Source: Actimicrobium antarcticum
GTDB lineage: Bacteria > Pseudomonadota > Gammaproteobacteria > Burkholderiales > Burkholderiaceae_D
Length of the DNA stretch: 64,000 nucleotides
Direction of reading: 5' to 3'
NCBI RefSeq assembly: GCF_039536745.1
Contig: NZ_BAAAZE010000008.1
Coordinates: 682,001 to 746,000 of the forward strand
The notes under the pieces are model-generated. The model saw only the letters and a list, made by a program, of their open reading frames with translations, was not told where the DNA came from and did not search any database. Position 1 is the stretch's first letter. The number at the start of each line of letters is the position of its first letter. Both the position numbers and the translations under genes were made by a program. Positions 9,695-18,368 of this stretch are shown piece by piece.

Positions 9695-9712
9695 TTACTT
9701 GCGAGTCAGTAA
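9695..9712. promoter_or_regulatory. Candidate TetR operator
   Basis: TTACT and AGTAA form perfect 5-bp outer arms of an 18-bp imperfect palindrome (TTACTTGCGAGTCAGTAA), 24 bp upstream of the TetR start. Its layout resembles operators of many TetR efflux regulators (TTACT...AGTAA). Assignment to the adjacent regulator is an inference. Confidence 0.55.
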
Positions 9713-9818
9713 TATACGTGGCCGGTCCTGTAGCGTCAAGGTTGGCAATGCGGTTGGCAGTGCGCTGAATCCGCATGAGACAATCGCATCCAGTTCATCC
9801 TTGACCCGCCATCGCACC

Positions 9819-10025
9819 ATGACCGAAGACCGCCTGATCGATATCGAAATCAAACTGTCGCGCCAGGAAGACCTGCTCGATACACTCAACGAAACGGTGT
9901 ATCGCCAGCAAAAGAAAATCACCGAACTCGAAGGCTTGTGCGCTGCGCTGGCGCGCCACCTGCAGACGTCCGGTGATGCCTCCGGGGAATCGCGACCGGC
10001 GCATGAACCTCCTCCGCATTACTGA
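9819..10025 (+). CDS. slyX: SlyX family protein
   Basis: Small coiled-coil protein of 68 residues, function not established. The core DRLIDIEIKLSRQEDLLD...LNETVYRQQKKITELEGLC is the SlyX heptad-rich signature. Start 9819 gives MTEDRLID; the longer in-frame reading from 9699 is low in family resemblance. The C-terminal tail (SRPAHEPPPHY) fits SlyX proteins, which end in a Pro-His-Tyr motif. It is followed 39 bp later by the DUF2288 gene on the same strand. Confidence 0.9.
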   Translation: MTEDRLIDIEIKLSRQEDLLDTLNETVYRQQKKITELEGLCAALARHLQTSGDASGESRPAHEPPPHY

Positions 10026-10064
10026 CACGCGAGTTTGCACACACTGACTTTGACGATAATTTCC

Positions 10065-10424
10065 ATGACCATGCCTGCTACCGATAACGACGCCTGCCAC
10101 AACACCTACCAGACCATCCATGCCCGTTTGAATCGCGAGACGGCGCGCCTGCAGTGGCATGAACTGCTGCCCCATTTTGCCTCAGGCGTGATGGTCGCCA
10201 TCGACGGTACGCTCGATCTGGTGGATGTCGCGGTGCGCATGTCGATGGACGACACGACTGCGGTGAGCAACTGGATGGCCGATGGCTTGGTGCATCGGGT
10301 CAGCGACACACTGGCCGCGGCCTGGAGCGAAACCGATCCGGCGCTGTGGAGCGTGATCGTCAAACCCTGGATTCTGGTGCAACTTGATCAGCGCAAGGCG
10401 CCACCGCAATCTGCTACAGATTGA
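10065..10424 (+). CDS. DUF2288 family protein
   Basis: About 119 residues. LNRETARLQWHELLPHFASG...LDLVDVAVRMSMDD and ALWSVIVKPWILVQ are recognisable DUF2288 signatures. No catalytic motif or membrane segment is visible and the function is unknown. Starts at 10065 or 10071 are both plausible (MTMPATDND); a longer frame begins at 10035. It follows slyX and precedes uppP on the same strand. Confidence 0.8.
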   Translation: MTMPATDNDACHNTYQTIHARLNRETARLQWHELLPHFASGVMVAIDGTLDLVDVAVRMSMDDTTAVSNWMADGLVHRVSDTLAAAWSETDPALWSVIVKPWILVQLDQRKAPPQSATD

Positions 10425-10592
10425 ACGAACCCGTCACACCCCGATTGCGCCTGCGGGTGGCGAGAACAGCCACTCTGGCAACAGTGCGCGTGGTAATCTT
10501 TGGCCCGTCCTGACGGGACCGCGCACTATTTTTCGCTCGCCGGATATCGTTCCTGCGCAGCTTCACTGAACATAGACACCCCAACCGCACAC

Positions 10593-11426
10593 ATGGATAT
10601 TCTCCTCGCATTAAAAGCCCTGATCATGGGCATCGTCGAAGGCTTGACGGAGTTTTTGCCGATTTCATCGACCGGCCATCTGATCCTGGCGGGTAGCCTG
10701 CTCAACTTCACTGGCGAGAAGGTCAAGACCTTCGAAATTGTCATCCAGTCGGGTGCCATTTTTGCGATTATCTGGGAGTACCGGGCGCGCATGATGCAGG
10801 TGTGTACTGGCTTGTTCAGTGACCGCACTGCGCAGAAATTCGCCATCAACCTGGTGATCGCGTTCATCCCGGCAGCCGTGCTGGGTCTGCTGTTTTCCAG
10901 TGCGATCAAAGCAAAGCTGTTTGCGCCGGTACCGGTGGCGCTGGCGTTCATTGTCGGTGGTCTGGTCATCCTGTGGGTCGAACGCCGCAACAAGGCCAGC
11001 ACGGTGCCGCCGCGGATCGATTCGGTCGACGACATGACGGCACTGGATGCGCTCAAGGTGGGGCTGGCGCAGGCCTTCGCGCTGATCCCGGGCACCAGTC
11101 GTTCGGGTGCCACGATCATCGGTGGCATGATGTTGGGTCTGTCACGCAAGGCCGCCACCGAGTTCTCCTTTTTTCTGGCCATCCCGACTCTGATCGGTGC
11201 CACCGTCTATTCCCTGTACAAGGCCCGTGCGCTGCTGTCGGTGAGCGATCTGCCGTTGTTTGGCATCGGCACGCTGGCCGCTTTTGGTTCCGCGTTTTTA
11301 TGCGTGCGCTGGTTGCTCCGTTACATCAGCTCGCATGATTTCACGGTCTTTGCGTGGTACCGCATCGTGTTCGGTTTCGTGATCCTTGCAACCGCTTACA
11401 GTGGCCTTGTGGTGTGGGCCGACTAG
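10593..11426 (+). CDS. uppP: Undecaprenyl-diphosphatase UppP/BacA
   Basis: Integral inner-membrane phosphatase that regenerates undecaprenyl phosphate for cell-wall synthesis and gives bacitracin resistance. The 277-residue protein has both family signatures: GIVEGLTEFLPISSTGHL near the N-terminus, with the catalytic Glu pair, and the PGTSRSGATI loop around residue 170. About eight membrane segments are evident. Start 10593 (MDILLALKALIMG) is the family start; an upstream extension to 10500 lacks resemblance. Confidence 0.97.
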   Translation: MDILLALKALIMGIVEGLTEFLPISSTGHLILAGSLLNFTGEKVKTFEIVIQSGAIFAIIWEYRARMMQVCTGLFSDRTAQKFAINLVIAFIPAAVLGLLFSSAIKAKLFAPVPVALAFIVGGLVILWVERRNKASTVPPRIDSVDDMTALDALKVGLAQAFALIPGTSRSGATIIGGMMLGLSRKAATEFSFFLAIPTLIGATVYSLYKARALLSVSDLPLFGIGTLAAFGSAFLCVRWLLRYISSHDFTVFAWYRIVFGFVILATAYSGLVVWAD

Positions 11427-11488
11427 GAACCAGACCGGCTGCGCATTGCCTATTTTTTTAACAACGACCACGTTACCCACACTCTGGA

Positions 11489-13321
11489 ATGACTGAAACA
11501 AGCACCTCCACCCGCGCCCTGCACCTGCTCGAAACCATCTTCGGTTATGCGTCCTTCCGGGGCCAGCAGGCTGAAATCGTCGAACTGATCGCGCAAGGTG
11601 GCGATGCGCTGGTGCTGATGCCTACCGGTGGCGGTAAATCGCTGTGTTACCAGATTCCGGCGCTGTTGCGTGACGGTGTCGGCGTCGTGATCTCGCCGCT
11701 GATCGCCCTGATGCAGGACCAGGTCGATGCACTGGCCGAAGTCGGGGTGCGGGCAGCGTTCCTGAACTCGACCCAGACCTACGAAGAAGCCTCCCGCATC
11801 GAACGTCAGGTACGTACTGGCGAGCTCGACCTGGTGTACGTCGCCCCGGAACGCCTGATGACGCCGCGCTGTCTGGACCTGCTGTCGGCCTCGAAGATTG
11901 CATTGTTCGCGATCGATGAAGCGCATTGCGTTTCGCAATGGGGGCATGATTTCCGGCCCGAATACATCAAGCTGTCGGTATTGCATGAGCGCTTCCCGAA
12001 TGTGCCGCGCATCGCCCTGACCGCCACGGCCGACCAGCAAACCCGTACCGAAATCGCTCACCGCCTGCAGCTCGATGCCGCGAAGATGTTCATCTCGTCC
12101 TTCGACCGGCCCAACATTCGCTATCAGATCGTCGAGAAGGCCAACGGGCGCAAGCAGCTGCTCGACTTCATTCAGGCCGAGCATGTCGGCGATGCCGGCA
12201 TCGTGTATTGCCTGTCCCGAAAAAAAGTCGAAGAAACCGCGGAATTCCTCAACGCCAGTGGCATCCGTGCGCTGCCGTACCACGCCGGCATGAAGTTCGA
12301 CGAGCGCAGCCGGAATCAAGCGCGCTTCCTGCGTGAAGAAGGCATCGTGATGACCGCCACGATTGCCTTCGGCATGGGGATCGACAAGCCCGATGTGCGT
12401 TTCGTTGCGCATCTCGACCTGCCCAAAAGCATCGAAGGCTACTACCAGGAAACCGGTCGGGCCGGTCGTGACGGCCAGCCGGCCAATGCGTGGATGGCCT
12501 ATGGCTTGCAGGATGTCGTGCAGCAGCGCCGCATGATCGATGAATCCGAAGCCGACGAAACCTTCAAGCGCGTGCTGGGCGTGAAGCTCGACGCGATGCT
12601 CGGCCTGTGCGAAACGCTCGGATGCCGCCGTCGCCATTTGCTGGAGTACTTCGGGCAGGCCTCGCAACCCTGCGGCAATTGCGACACCTGTCTGACGCCA
12701 CCGGTATCGTTCAACGCTACCGTACCGGTGCAGAAACTGCTCTCCGCCATCTACCGTGTAGACCAGCGTTTTGGCGCAGGGCATGTGCTCGATGTTTTGC
12801 GCGGGATCGATTCCGACAAGGTCAAGCAATGGCGCCACGACCAGCTCTCGGTGTTCGGCATCGGCGCAGAGTCCAGCGAAGCCGAATGGCGCGCGATCCT
12901 GCGCCAGTCGATTGCACTGGGCCTGGTTGCCGTCGATTACGAGTCCTACAACGCACTTAAGCTGACCGATGCTGCCAAACCCGTTTTGCGCGGCGGCGAG
13001 CAAGTGCAGCTACGTGCCTACCAGAAGCCAGTCAAGGCAAAACGGGCATCCGGCAAAGCGCCGAAAGGCTATGTCGAAAGTGACCTGTCCGGCCACGATC
13101 AGGTCATCTTCGACAAGCTGCGCTGGTGGCGCATGGAGACCGCACGCAAGCACAACGTGCCGGCCTACGTGATTTTCCATGATGCGACGATGCGCGAGAT
13201 TGCCAAGGCGCGACCAGCGTCGCTGGAGGATTTGCGTGGGGTGAGCGGGGTGGGGGAGAAGAAACTGGAAACCTACGGTGCCGAGATCGTGGGCCTGATT
13301 TCGGAGCTGGCGGAAGGATAG
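11489..13321 (+). CDS. recQ: ATP-dependent DNA helicase RecQ
   Basis: 3'-5' DNA helicase of recombination and replication-fork repair, 610 residues. Visible in order: Walker A (MPTGGGKSLCY, around residue 47), the DEAH box with aromatic-rich loop (IDEAHCVSQWGHDFRPEY), helicase motif VI (QETGRAGRDGQ), the zinc-binding Cys set (CETLGC...CGNCDTC), winged helix, and a C-terminal HRDC domain (DKLRWWRMETARKHNVPAYVIF). Full length for the family. It lies 62 bp after uppP and is followed by the palindromic repeat region. Confidence 0.97.
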   Translation: MTETSTSTRALHLLETIFGYASFRGQQAEIVELIAQGGDALVLMPTGGGKSLCYQIPALLRDGVGVVISPLIALMQDQVDALAEVGVRAAFLNSTQTYEEASRIERQVRTGELDLVYVAPERLMTPRCLDLLSASKIALFAIDEAHCVSQWGHDFRPEYIKLSVLHERFPNVPRIALTATADQQTRTEIAHRLQLDAAKMFISSFDRPNIRYQIVEKANGRKQLLDFIQAEHVGDAGIVYCLSRKKVEETAEFLNASGIRALPYHAGMKFDERSRNQARFLREEGIVMTATIAFGMGIDKPDVRFVAHLDLPKSIEGYYQETGRAGRDGQPANAWMAYGLQDVVQQRRMIDESEADETFKRVLGVKLDAMLGLCETLGCRRRHLLEYFGQASQPCGNCDTCLTPPVSFNATVPVQKLLSAIYRVDQRFGAGHVLDVLRGIDSDKVKQWRHDQLSVFGIGAESSEAEWRAILRQSIALGLVAVDYESYNALKLTDAAKPVLRGGEQVQLRAYQKPVKAKRASGKAPKGYVESDLSGHDQVIFDKLRWWRMETARKHNVPAYVIFHDATMREIAKARPASLEDLRGVSGVGEKKLETYGAEIVGLISELAEG

Positions 13322-13449
13322 GCGTGCCGCGTTGAGGTCGTGGTTTTTTTCGTCAAGCGAGAGGTTTTGCGTGATGGATGCCGGGTACTACAGCCAGCTT
13401 TTTCAAGGCAAGCGTTGCCTGTAAATTTCACTCTAAAAATCACCGACTG

Positions 13450-14410
13450 TAGGTCGGGCTGCAAGCCCAACATGCGTCAAGCTGGCTTGTAGGTCGCCAC
13501 GACGCGCGGTCTGCGGTAGCTAAAACGGGTTGCGCTCCGTCATGACCAAGCCGGGTGCGGCCCGGCAGCCGGTCACTTCTTTTTGCTTCGCCAAAAAGCA
13601 GTAATCAAGAAAAAGTCGACCGCAAGACCGCTGCCCTGCGGGTACCCAAAAACCGGGTACGGCAAGAGGGAAGCCCGCAAACTCGCTGCGCTCAGACAGT
13701 GCGGGCTTCTGATCCTCTTGCCGCACCCGGTTTTTGGCAGCGATCTTTTTATGCGGAATTCAAGGTCAAAACCAAGCCCAGCCTTGGAACCAGCGAGATG
13801 GTCGTGCTCGCTTTGCGCGAGAAAACTTCCTCGTCGTGATCGACATCGAGTTCAAAACCAACGTCAAAACCAACATCAAAACCAACATCAAAACCAACAT
13901 CAAAACCAACGTCAAAACCAACATCAAAACCAACATCAAAACCAACGTCAAAACCAACATCAAAACCAACATCAAAACCAACGTCAAAACCAACATCAAA
14001 ACCAAAACCTACAAGGCTTTTACAAGCCATCTTTCTCGCGAAAAGCGAGCCTGGCCATCAATCAATCACCAAGGCTGGGCTTGGTTTTGACGTTGAATTC
14101 CGCATAAAAGGCCGCTGCCAAATACCGTGTCCGGGCAGGGGATAAGAGGGCCGCACTGTCTGAGCGTAGCGAGTTTGCGGCCCTCCCCCTGACCGGGCAC
14201 GGTATTTGGGAAACCGCAGGGCAGCGGTCTAGCGGTCGCCTTTTTTTGCTTACTTTATTTGGCGAAAAAAAATGAGCGGCTGCCGGGCCGCACCCGGCTT
14301 GGCTCCACGGAGCGCAACCCATTTTAGCTACCGCAGCCCGCAGCCCGCAGCCCGCGCGTCGCGGCGACCCGCAAAGCAACCTGACGCATGTTGGGCTTCG
14401 CAGCCCAACA
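13450..14410. repeat. Long palindromic intergenic repeat element, copy 1
   Basis: Two imperfect inverted arms of about 350 bp (13450-13800 and 14055-14410) flank a central array of 12-bp repeats. Matching landmarks run in mirrored order: the terminal GGGCTGCAAGCCC hairpin, GGTAGCTAAAA, GGGTTGCGCTCCGT, AAGCCGGGTGCGGCCCGGCAGCCG, the A-rich GCCAAAAAGCAG tract, GACCGCTGCCCTGCGG, GCAAACTCGCT, TCAGACAGTGCGG, ATGCGGAATTCAA and CAAAACCAAGCCCAGCCTT. The element fills the gap between the convergent recQ and Anbu genes. A second copy lies at 50757-52016. The ORFs inside are low-complexity or arm-encoded and are not treated as genes. The unit 13322-13449 before it shows no gene. Function unknown. Confidence 0.88.
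13852..14007. repeat. Central tandem array of 12-bp units (TCAAAACCAACR)
   Basis: Twelve complete units and one partial unit of TCAAAACCAACR run from 13852 to 14007. The variable last base follows g a a a g a a g a a g a, so from unit 5 onward the array has a 36-bp higher-order period. It sits at the centre of the palindromic element. The encoded Lys-Thr-Asn repeat peptide is a by-product of the 12-bp period, not evidence of a gene. Confidence 0.93.
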
Positions 14411-14440
14411 GCCATGCAGCGCACCTTGCGGCGCCCTGAA

Positions 14441-14609
14441 CAATGAAAGAAACTGGCGTTACGAGACGCCGTAATGCAGGGATGCCATTCGAATGGCAGT
14501 TTCGACCTGCAAAGCGCTCAATTCGTTTTACTTCACATCAACCCACCGCATCGCTGTCGGGCGAGGGGGGTGCGCTGCCGAACGGCTGATATCTTTCACG
14601 GCAACCTAC
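14441..14609 (+). repeat. ~170-bp conserved module, copy 1 (right of palindromic element)
   Basis: This segment is nearly identical to 50573-50742, from CAATGAAAGAAACTGG to TTCACGGCAACCTAC, in the same orientation. It contains the 16-bp perfect palindrome TGCCATTCGAATGGCA inside an outer TGCAGG...CCTGCA pair, so it can fold as a hairpin. No open frame is conserved. Here it follows the palindromic element; in the other locus it precedes it. The remaining 92 bp up to the Anbu stop hold nothing recognisable. Confidence 0.85.
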
Positions 14610-14701
14610 AGTCGGTAGTTTGCATGGGGAAATTCGCAGTTGAAGTCCACATTGGAAGGGCTGGCTCCGCAGTCGAATCGACGCCCTACGACCCGCCATG
14701 C

Positions 14702-15577
14702 TTACTGCTGCAGCCCACCAGTACCATCCTGCGCCAGCGCCTGCAACGCCACCGGCAAAATCCCGCCCGACATGTCCTCTGGCAGTGGCACCCGCACCGG
14801 TTTGCTGCGCATGTTCGTATTGCGCAGGACGTTGCCGACAATCTCCGGTGCCGCATCCCAGACCGGATCGGCGATGCCGTCGAATACCCGTTTCAACTGT
14901 TCGCCCCAGGTATCGCGAATCATGCGGAAGTACTGGTTTTTTTCATCGATGGTGACGAAGCGCGTCACGGCCAGTTTGTCGGCTTCGTAGACCAGCAAGT
15001 CGAGCGGCAGGCCGACCGAGATGTTCGAGCGCAGCGTCGAGTCCATCGAGATCAGCGCGCACTTGGCGGCTTCGTCGAGCGAGGTGTCGAGGCTGACCAC
15101 GCGGTCGATGATGGGTTTGCCGTATTTGGCTTCGCCGATCTGCAGATAGACGCTTTCATCCTGCGATTCAATGAAGTTGCCGGCGCTGTAGATCTGGAAC
15201 AAGCGGCAGCGTTCACCCTTGATCTGACCGCCGAAAATCATGCTGGCGTTGAATGAGATACCGAATTTGTCGAGGGCTGCCGAGTCGCGCTCGTGCACGG
15301 TACGGATTGCTTCGCCGAGAATCTGGGCTGCTTCGTACATCGAACTGGCGGTCCACAGACTGCGCCCCGCCTTGTTCTTGTAATCCGTCAGTAGCTGGCG
15401 CACCGATTGCGAAATCGCCAGATTGCCAGCAGTCAGGAGCACCATCATCCTGTCGCCCGGTACTTCGAACACGCTCATCTTGCGGAAGGTGCCGACATGA
15501 TCGACACCAGCGTTGGTGCGAGAGTCCGACAAGAAAACCAAGCCAGCGTCAAGGCGCATGGCAACACAGTAAGTCAT
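14702..15577 (-). CDS. Anbu (proteasome-type protease, ancestral beta subunit)
   Basis: N-terminal-nucleophile hydrolase homologous to proteasome beta subunits and HslV; Anbu forms open-ring or helical assemblies with no confirmed substrate. The 291-residue reading starts MTYCVAMRLDAGLVFLSDSRTNAGVDH, where Thr2 is the expected nucleophile after Met removal; SDSRTNAG and MMVLLTAGNLA are conserved positions. The start is fixed by Thr2, and the upstream in-frame sequence to 15904 is spurious. It is the last gene of the ATP-grasp/alpha-E cluster, with a 283-bp gap before it. Confidence 0.93.
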   Translation of the reverse strand: MTYCVAMRLDAGLVFLSDSRTNAGVDHVGTFRKMSVFEVPGDRMMVLLTAGNLAISQSVRQLLTDYKNKAGRSLWTASSMYEAAQILGEAIRTVHERDSAALDKFGISFNASMIFGGQIKGERCRLFQIYSAGNFIESQDESVYLQIGEAKYGKPIIDRVVSLDTSLDEAAKCALISMDSTLRSNISVGLPLDLLVYEADKLAVTRFVTIDEKNQYFRMIRDTWGEQLKRVFDGIADPVWDAAPEIVGNVLRNTNMRSKPVRVPLPEDMSGGILPVALQALAQDGTGGLQQ

Positions 15578-15722
15578 GGTGCGTACCTGAAAACAAACGG
15601 GAGTCTGAATTCTACAGAACGTTGCGCCGCTATGGTCCAGATAAATGCGAGCAGGCAACAAAAATCGGTTCAGGCCAAGTTTGGAATCGTTGCCATCGCC
15701 AGCAACGGACCACTGCTGCTGA

Positions 15723-15751
15723 CGCAGCGCACTGCAGACACGTGCGCTGCG
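15723..15751. other. Perfect 10-bp stem-loop between alpha-E and Anbu genes
   Basis: CGCAGCGCAC and GTGCGCTGCG pair perfectly around a 9-base loop inside the 283-bp gap (15578-15860) separating alpha-E from Anbu. There is no T-run, so it is not a classical terminator; it could separate or tune expression of the two genes. The rest of the gap shows no gene. Confidence 0.6.
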
Positions 15752-15860
15752 CCGCCTTGGCACGCGGATGCACCACAAATCGCCGATTACCGGTAGACCT
15801 TGGTGCGCACGGGTAGTGCCGGATAGCAGCCCTGCATGGATTGACCGACGACCAGACGCG

Positions 15861-16811
15861 TCAGGCCTCCAGCGGCACCAGGAAGTCGTGACTGACCCGG
15901 GCACCCAATTCGCCGATGCGCTCCAGGAATTGGGTCAGATAGTTATCCAGTCCGGCGGTCTGGATGTCTTCGATCTGGCCGAATTGCAGTTCGGCCTTGA
16001 GCACACCGGCCAGGCGCTCGGTTTCCTGTGACGCCTCGGTGCCGACATGCTTCAGATTGGCGACCACTTCCACCATGCACGCCAGCAGGGAGCGCGGCAT
16101 GTTTTCGCGCAGGATCAGCAGTTCGGCCACGCGGGCCGGCGTGATGACGTCACGATAGACCTTGCGATAAATTTCGAAGGCCGACACCGAGCGCAGCAGC
16201 GCGGCCCAGTAATAAAAATCGATCTGCTGTTCGTGCACTTGCGGCTGGTTGGGACCGGTACCGTGGAATTTCACGTCGAGGATGCGGGCGGTGTTGTCGG
16301 CCCGCTCCAGGAAGGTGCCCAGCCGGATGAAGTAGAACGACTCATCCTTGAGCATGGTGCCGATAGTGACGCCGCGCGACAGGTGAGAGCGGTACTTGAC
16401 CCATTCGAAAAACTGCACCGGATTTTGTTCCAGTTCGCCATCGCGCAGCTTGCTCTGCAGTTCAAGCCAGGTGGCGTTGTGGGTTTCCCAGACTTCGGTG
16501 GTGAGCGTGCCGCGCACGGCACGTGCATTTTCGCGTGCCTGTTTCAGGCACGACGCAATCGAGGACGGGTTGCTCATGTCCTTGACCATGAAGTTGAGGA
16601 CATCCTTGGGCGTCAGCGTCGGATATTTCTTGTCGAATAGCTCCAGCAGTTCGGAAATCTCCAGCAGGGCGCGCCAGCCACGGGTGGCGGCTTCTTTCGA
16701 TTGTGGCAGCAGTCCGGTCTCGGTATTGACATCGAGCATGCGGGCGGTATTTTCTGCGCGCTCTGTGTAGCGCGCCATCCAGAACAGGTGGTCAGCGGTG
16801 CGGCTCAACAT
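15861..16811 (-). CDS. Alpha-E domain-containing protein
   Basis: All-helical 316-residue protein of the alpha-E family (MLSRTADHLFWMARYTERAENTARMLDV at the N-terminus, with the repeat-like RLGTFLERADNTARILDVKFH near residue 180). Family members sit beside circularly permuted ATP-grasp enzymes in Anbu loci and are thought to take part in peptide modification or tagging; biochemistry is not established. Its ATG follows the ATP-grasp stop with only one base between, so the two are translationally coupled. Confidence 0.92.
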   Translation of the reverse strand: MLSRTADHLFWMARYTERAENTARMLDVNTETGLLPQSKEAATRGWRALLEISELLELFDKKYPTLTPKDVLNFMVKDMSNPSSIASCLKQARENARAVRGTLTTEVWETHNATWLELQSKLRDGELEQNPVQFFEWVKYRSHLSRGVTIGTMLKDESFYFIRLGTFLERADNTARILDVKFHGTGPNQPQVHEQQIDFYYWAALLRSVSAFEIYRKVYRDVITPARVAELLILRENMPRSLLACMVEVVANLKHVGTEASQETERLAGVLKAELQFGQIEDIQTAGLDNYLTQFLERIGELGARVSHDFLVPLEA

Positions 16812-16812
16812 A

Positions 16813-18228
16813 TTATTTCTCCAGAATCCAGGTGTCTTTGGTGCCGCCGCCCTGTGATGAATTCACCACCAGCGAACCTTCTTTCAGCGCTACGCGCGTC
16901 AGGCCGCCAGGCACCATCGAGATGGTTTTGCCAGACAGGACGAACGGGCGCAGGTCGATGTGACGTGGCGCGATACCAGCCTCGACAAAGGTCGGACAGG
17001 CCGACAGTGCCAGCGTGGGCTGGGCAATATAGCCGTCGGGTTTGGCGATCACGCGCGCCCGGAAGTCCTCGATCTCGGCTGCGGTCGACGCCGGACCAAC
17101 CAGCATGCCGTAGCCACCGGCGCCATGAACTTCCTTGACGACCAGCTCAGCCATGTGGGCCAGCGTGTAGGCCAGGTCTTCTTTTTTCCGGCACTGGAAA
17201 GTCGGCACGTTATTGAGGATCGGCTCTTCGGTCAGGTAAAAACGGACCATGTCGGGCACGAACGGATAGATCGACTTGTCATCGGCCACGCCGGTACCGA
17301 TTGCATTGGCCAGCGTGACGCGGCCATCGCGGTAGACCGAGAGCAAGCCGGGCACACCCAGCGAGGAGTCGGCGCGGAAGGCCAGCGGATCGAGATAGTC
17401 ATCATCGAGACGGCGATAGATCACGTCGACGCGTTGCGGGCCGCGCGTGGTGCGCATGAACACCGCATTGTCATCGACGAACATATCCTTGCCTTCGACC
17501 AATTCAATGCCCATTTGCTGGGCCAGGAAGGCATGCTCGAAATACGCCGAGTTGTACATCCCAGGCGACATCACCACCACGGTCGGATCGGTCACGCCGA
17601 TCGGCGCTACGGAGCGCAGGTTGTCGAGCAACATATCGGGATAGTGCGCCACCGGTGCGATCTGGTGTCGGGCGAACAGTTCAGGAAAAAGCCGCATCAT
17701 CATCTTGCGATTTTCGAGCATGTACGACACGCCCGATGGCACCCGCAGGTTGTCTTCGAGCACATAGAACTCGCCTTCGCCAGCGCGCACGATGTCGACA
17801 CCGGCGATGTGGGCGTAGATGTCGTTGGCCACCGAAATACCTTGCATCTCGGGGCGATACTGCGCGTTATGGAAAATCTGTTCTGCCGGGATCACGCCGG
17901 CCTTGATGATGTTCTGGTCATGATAAATATCGTGCAGGAACATGTTCAGGGCCTTGACGCGCTGCACCAGTCCTTTTTCGAGAGTGGTCCATTCGGCCGC
18001 CGTGATAATGCGGGGAATGATGTCGAACGGAATCAGGCGTTCGGTGCCTGCATCGCTGCCGTAGACCGCAAAGGTAATGCCGACACGGCGGAAAATCAGG
18101 TCGGCTTCAGCTTGCTTGCGCGCGATGATGTTGGCAGGCTGCTCGGTGAGCCATGCCTGGAATTCCTGATAGTGTTGGCGCACGCCGGCAGCGCCACTGG
18201 AATGCATCTCATCGAAAAAATTCGCCAT
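16813..18228 (-). CDS. Circularly permuted type 2 ATP-grasp protein
   Basis: 471-residue ATP-grasp ligase of the circularly permuted class. VLEDNLRVPSGVSYMLENR (around residue 150) and the C-terminal HGAGGYGMLVGPAST and GGTKDTWILEK are family signatures. Such enzymes are predicted to join amino acids or peptides and co-occur with alpha-E, transglutaminase-like and Anbu genes. Start 18228 (MANFFDEMHSSG) is preferred; the frame is open further upstream to 18510 but without resemblance. First gene of the Anbu cluster. Confidence 0.93.
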   Translation of the reverse strand: MANFFDEMHSSGAAGVRQHYQEFQAWLTEQPANIIARKQAEADLIFRRVGITFAVYGSDAGTERLIPFDIIPRIITAAEWTTLEKGLVQRVKALNMFLHDIYHDQNIIKAGVIPAEQIFHNAQYRPEMQGISVANDIYAHIAGVDIVRAGEGEFYVLEDNLRVPSGVSYMLENRKMMMRLFPELFARHQIAPVAHYPDMLLDNLRSVAPIGVTDPTVVVMSPGMYNSAYFEHAFLAQQMGIELVEGKDMFVDDNAVFMRTTRGPQRVDVIYRRLDDDYLDPLAFRADSSLGVPGLLSVYRDGRVTLANAIGTGVADDKSIYPFVPDMVRFYLTEEPILNNVPTFQCRKKEDLAYTLAHMAELVVKEVHGAGGYGMLVGPASTAAEIEDFRARVIAKPDGYIAQPTLALSACPTFVEAGIAPRHIDLRPFVLSGKTISMVPGGLTRVALKEGSLVVNSSQGGGTKDTWILEK

Positions 18229-18368
18229 CTGTGATCCCGTTACTGTTTTTCTGAAAGCACTGCAGCGTCTTGCCTGCAGCGAGCTTGTACAAAGAGTATC
18301 AAGAAATGTGCCAGCGGGTTCGATGATCTGAATTGTCGCGCTGAAATCGCCAGCCCGGCTCTGCAGAA

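Noticed and set aside
11450..13003. 517-residue ORF antisense to recQ
   Set aside because: It mirrors recQ codons in a GC-rich frame and has no recognisable motif.
13852..14007. Possible CRISPR array
   Set aside because: Units are 12 bp with no spacers between them, and no cas gene is nearby.
13734..14090. ORFs coding Lys-Thr-Asn (plus) and Gly-Phe-Asp-Val (minus) repeats
   Set aside because: They are open only because the 12-bp period contains no stop; all frames over the array are open on both strands and no ribosome site or conserved flank is present.
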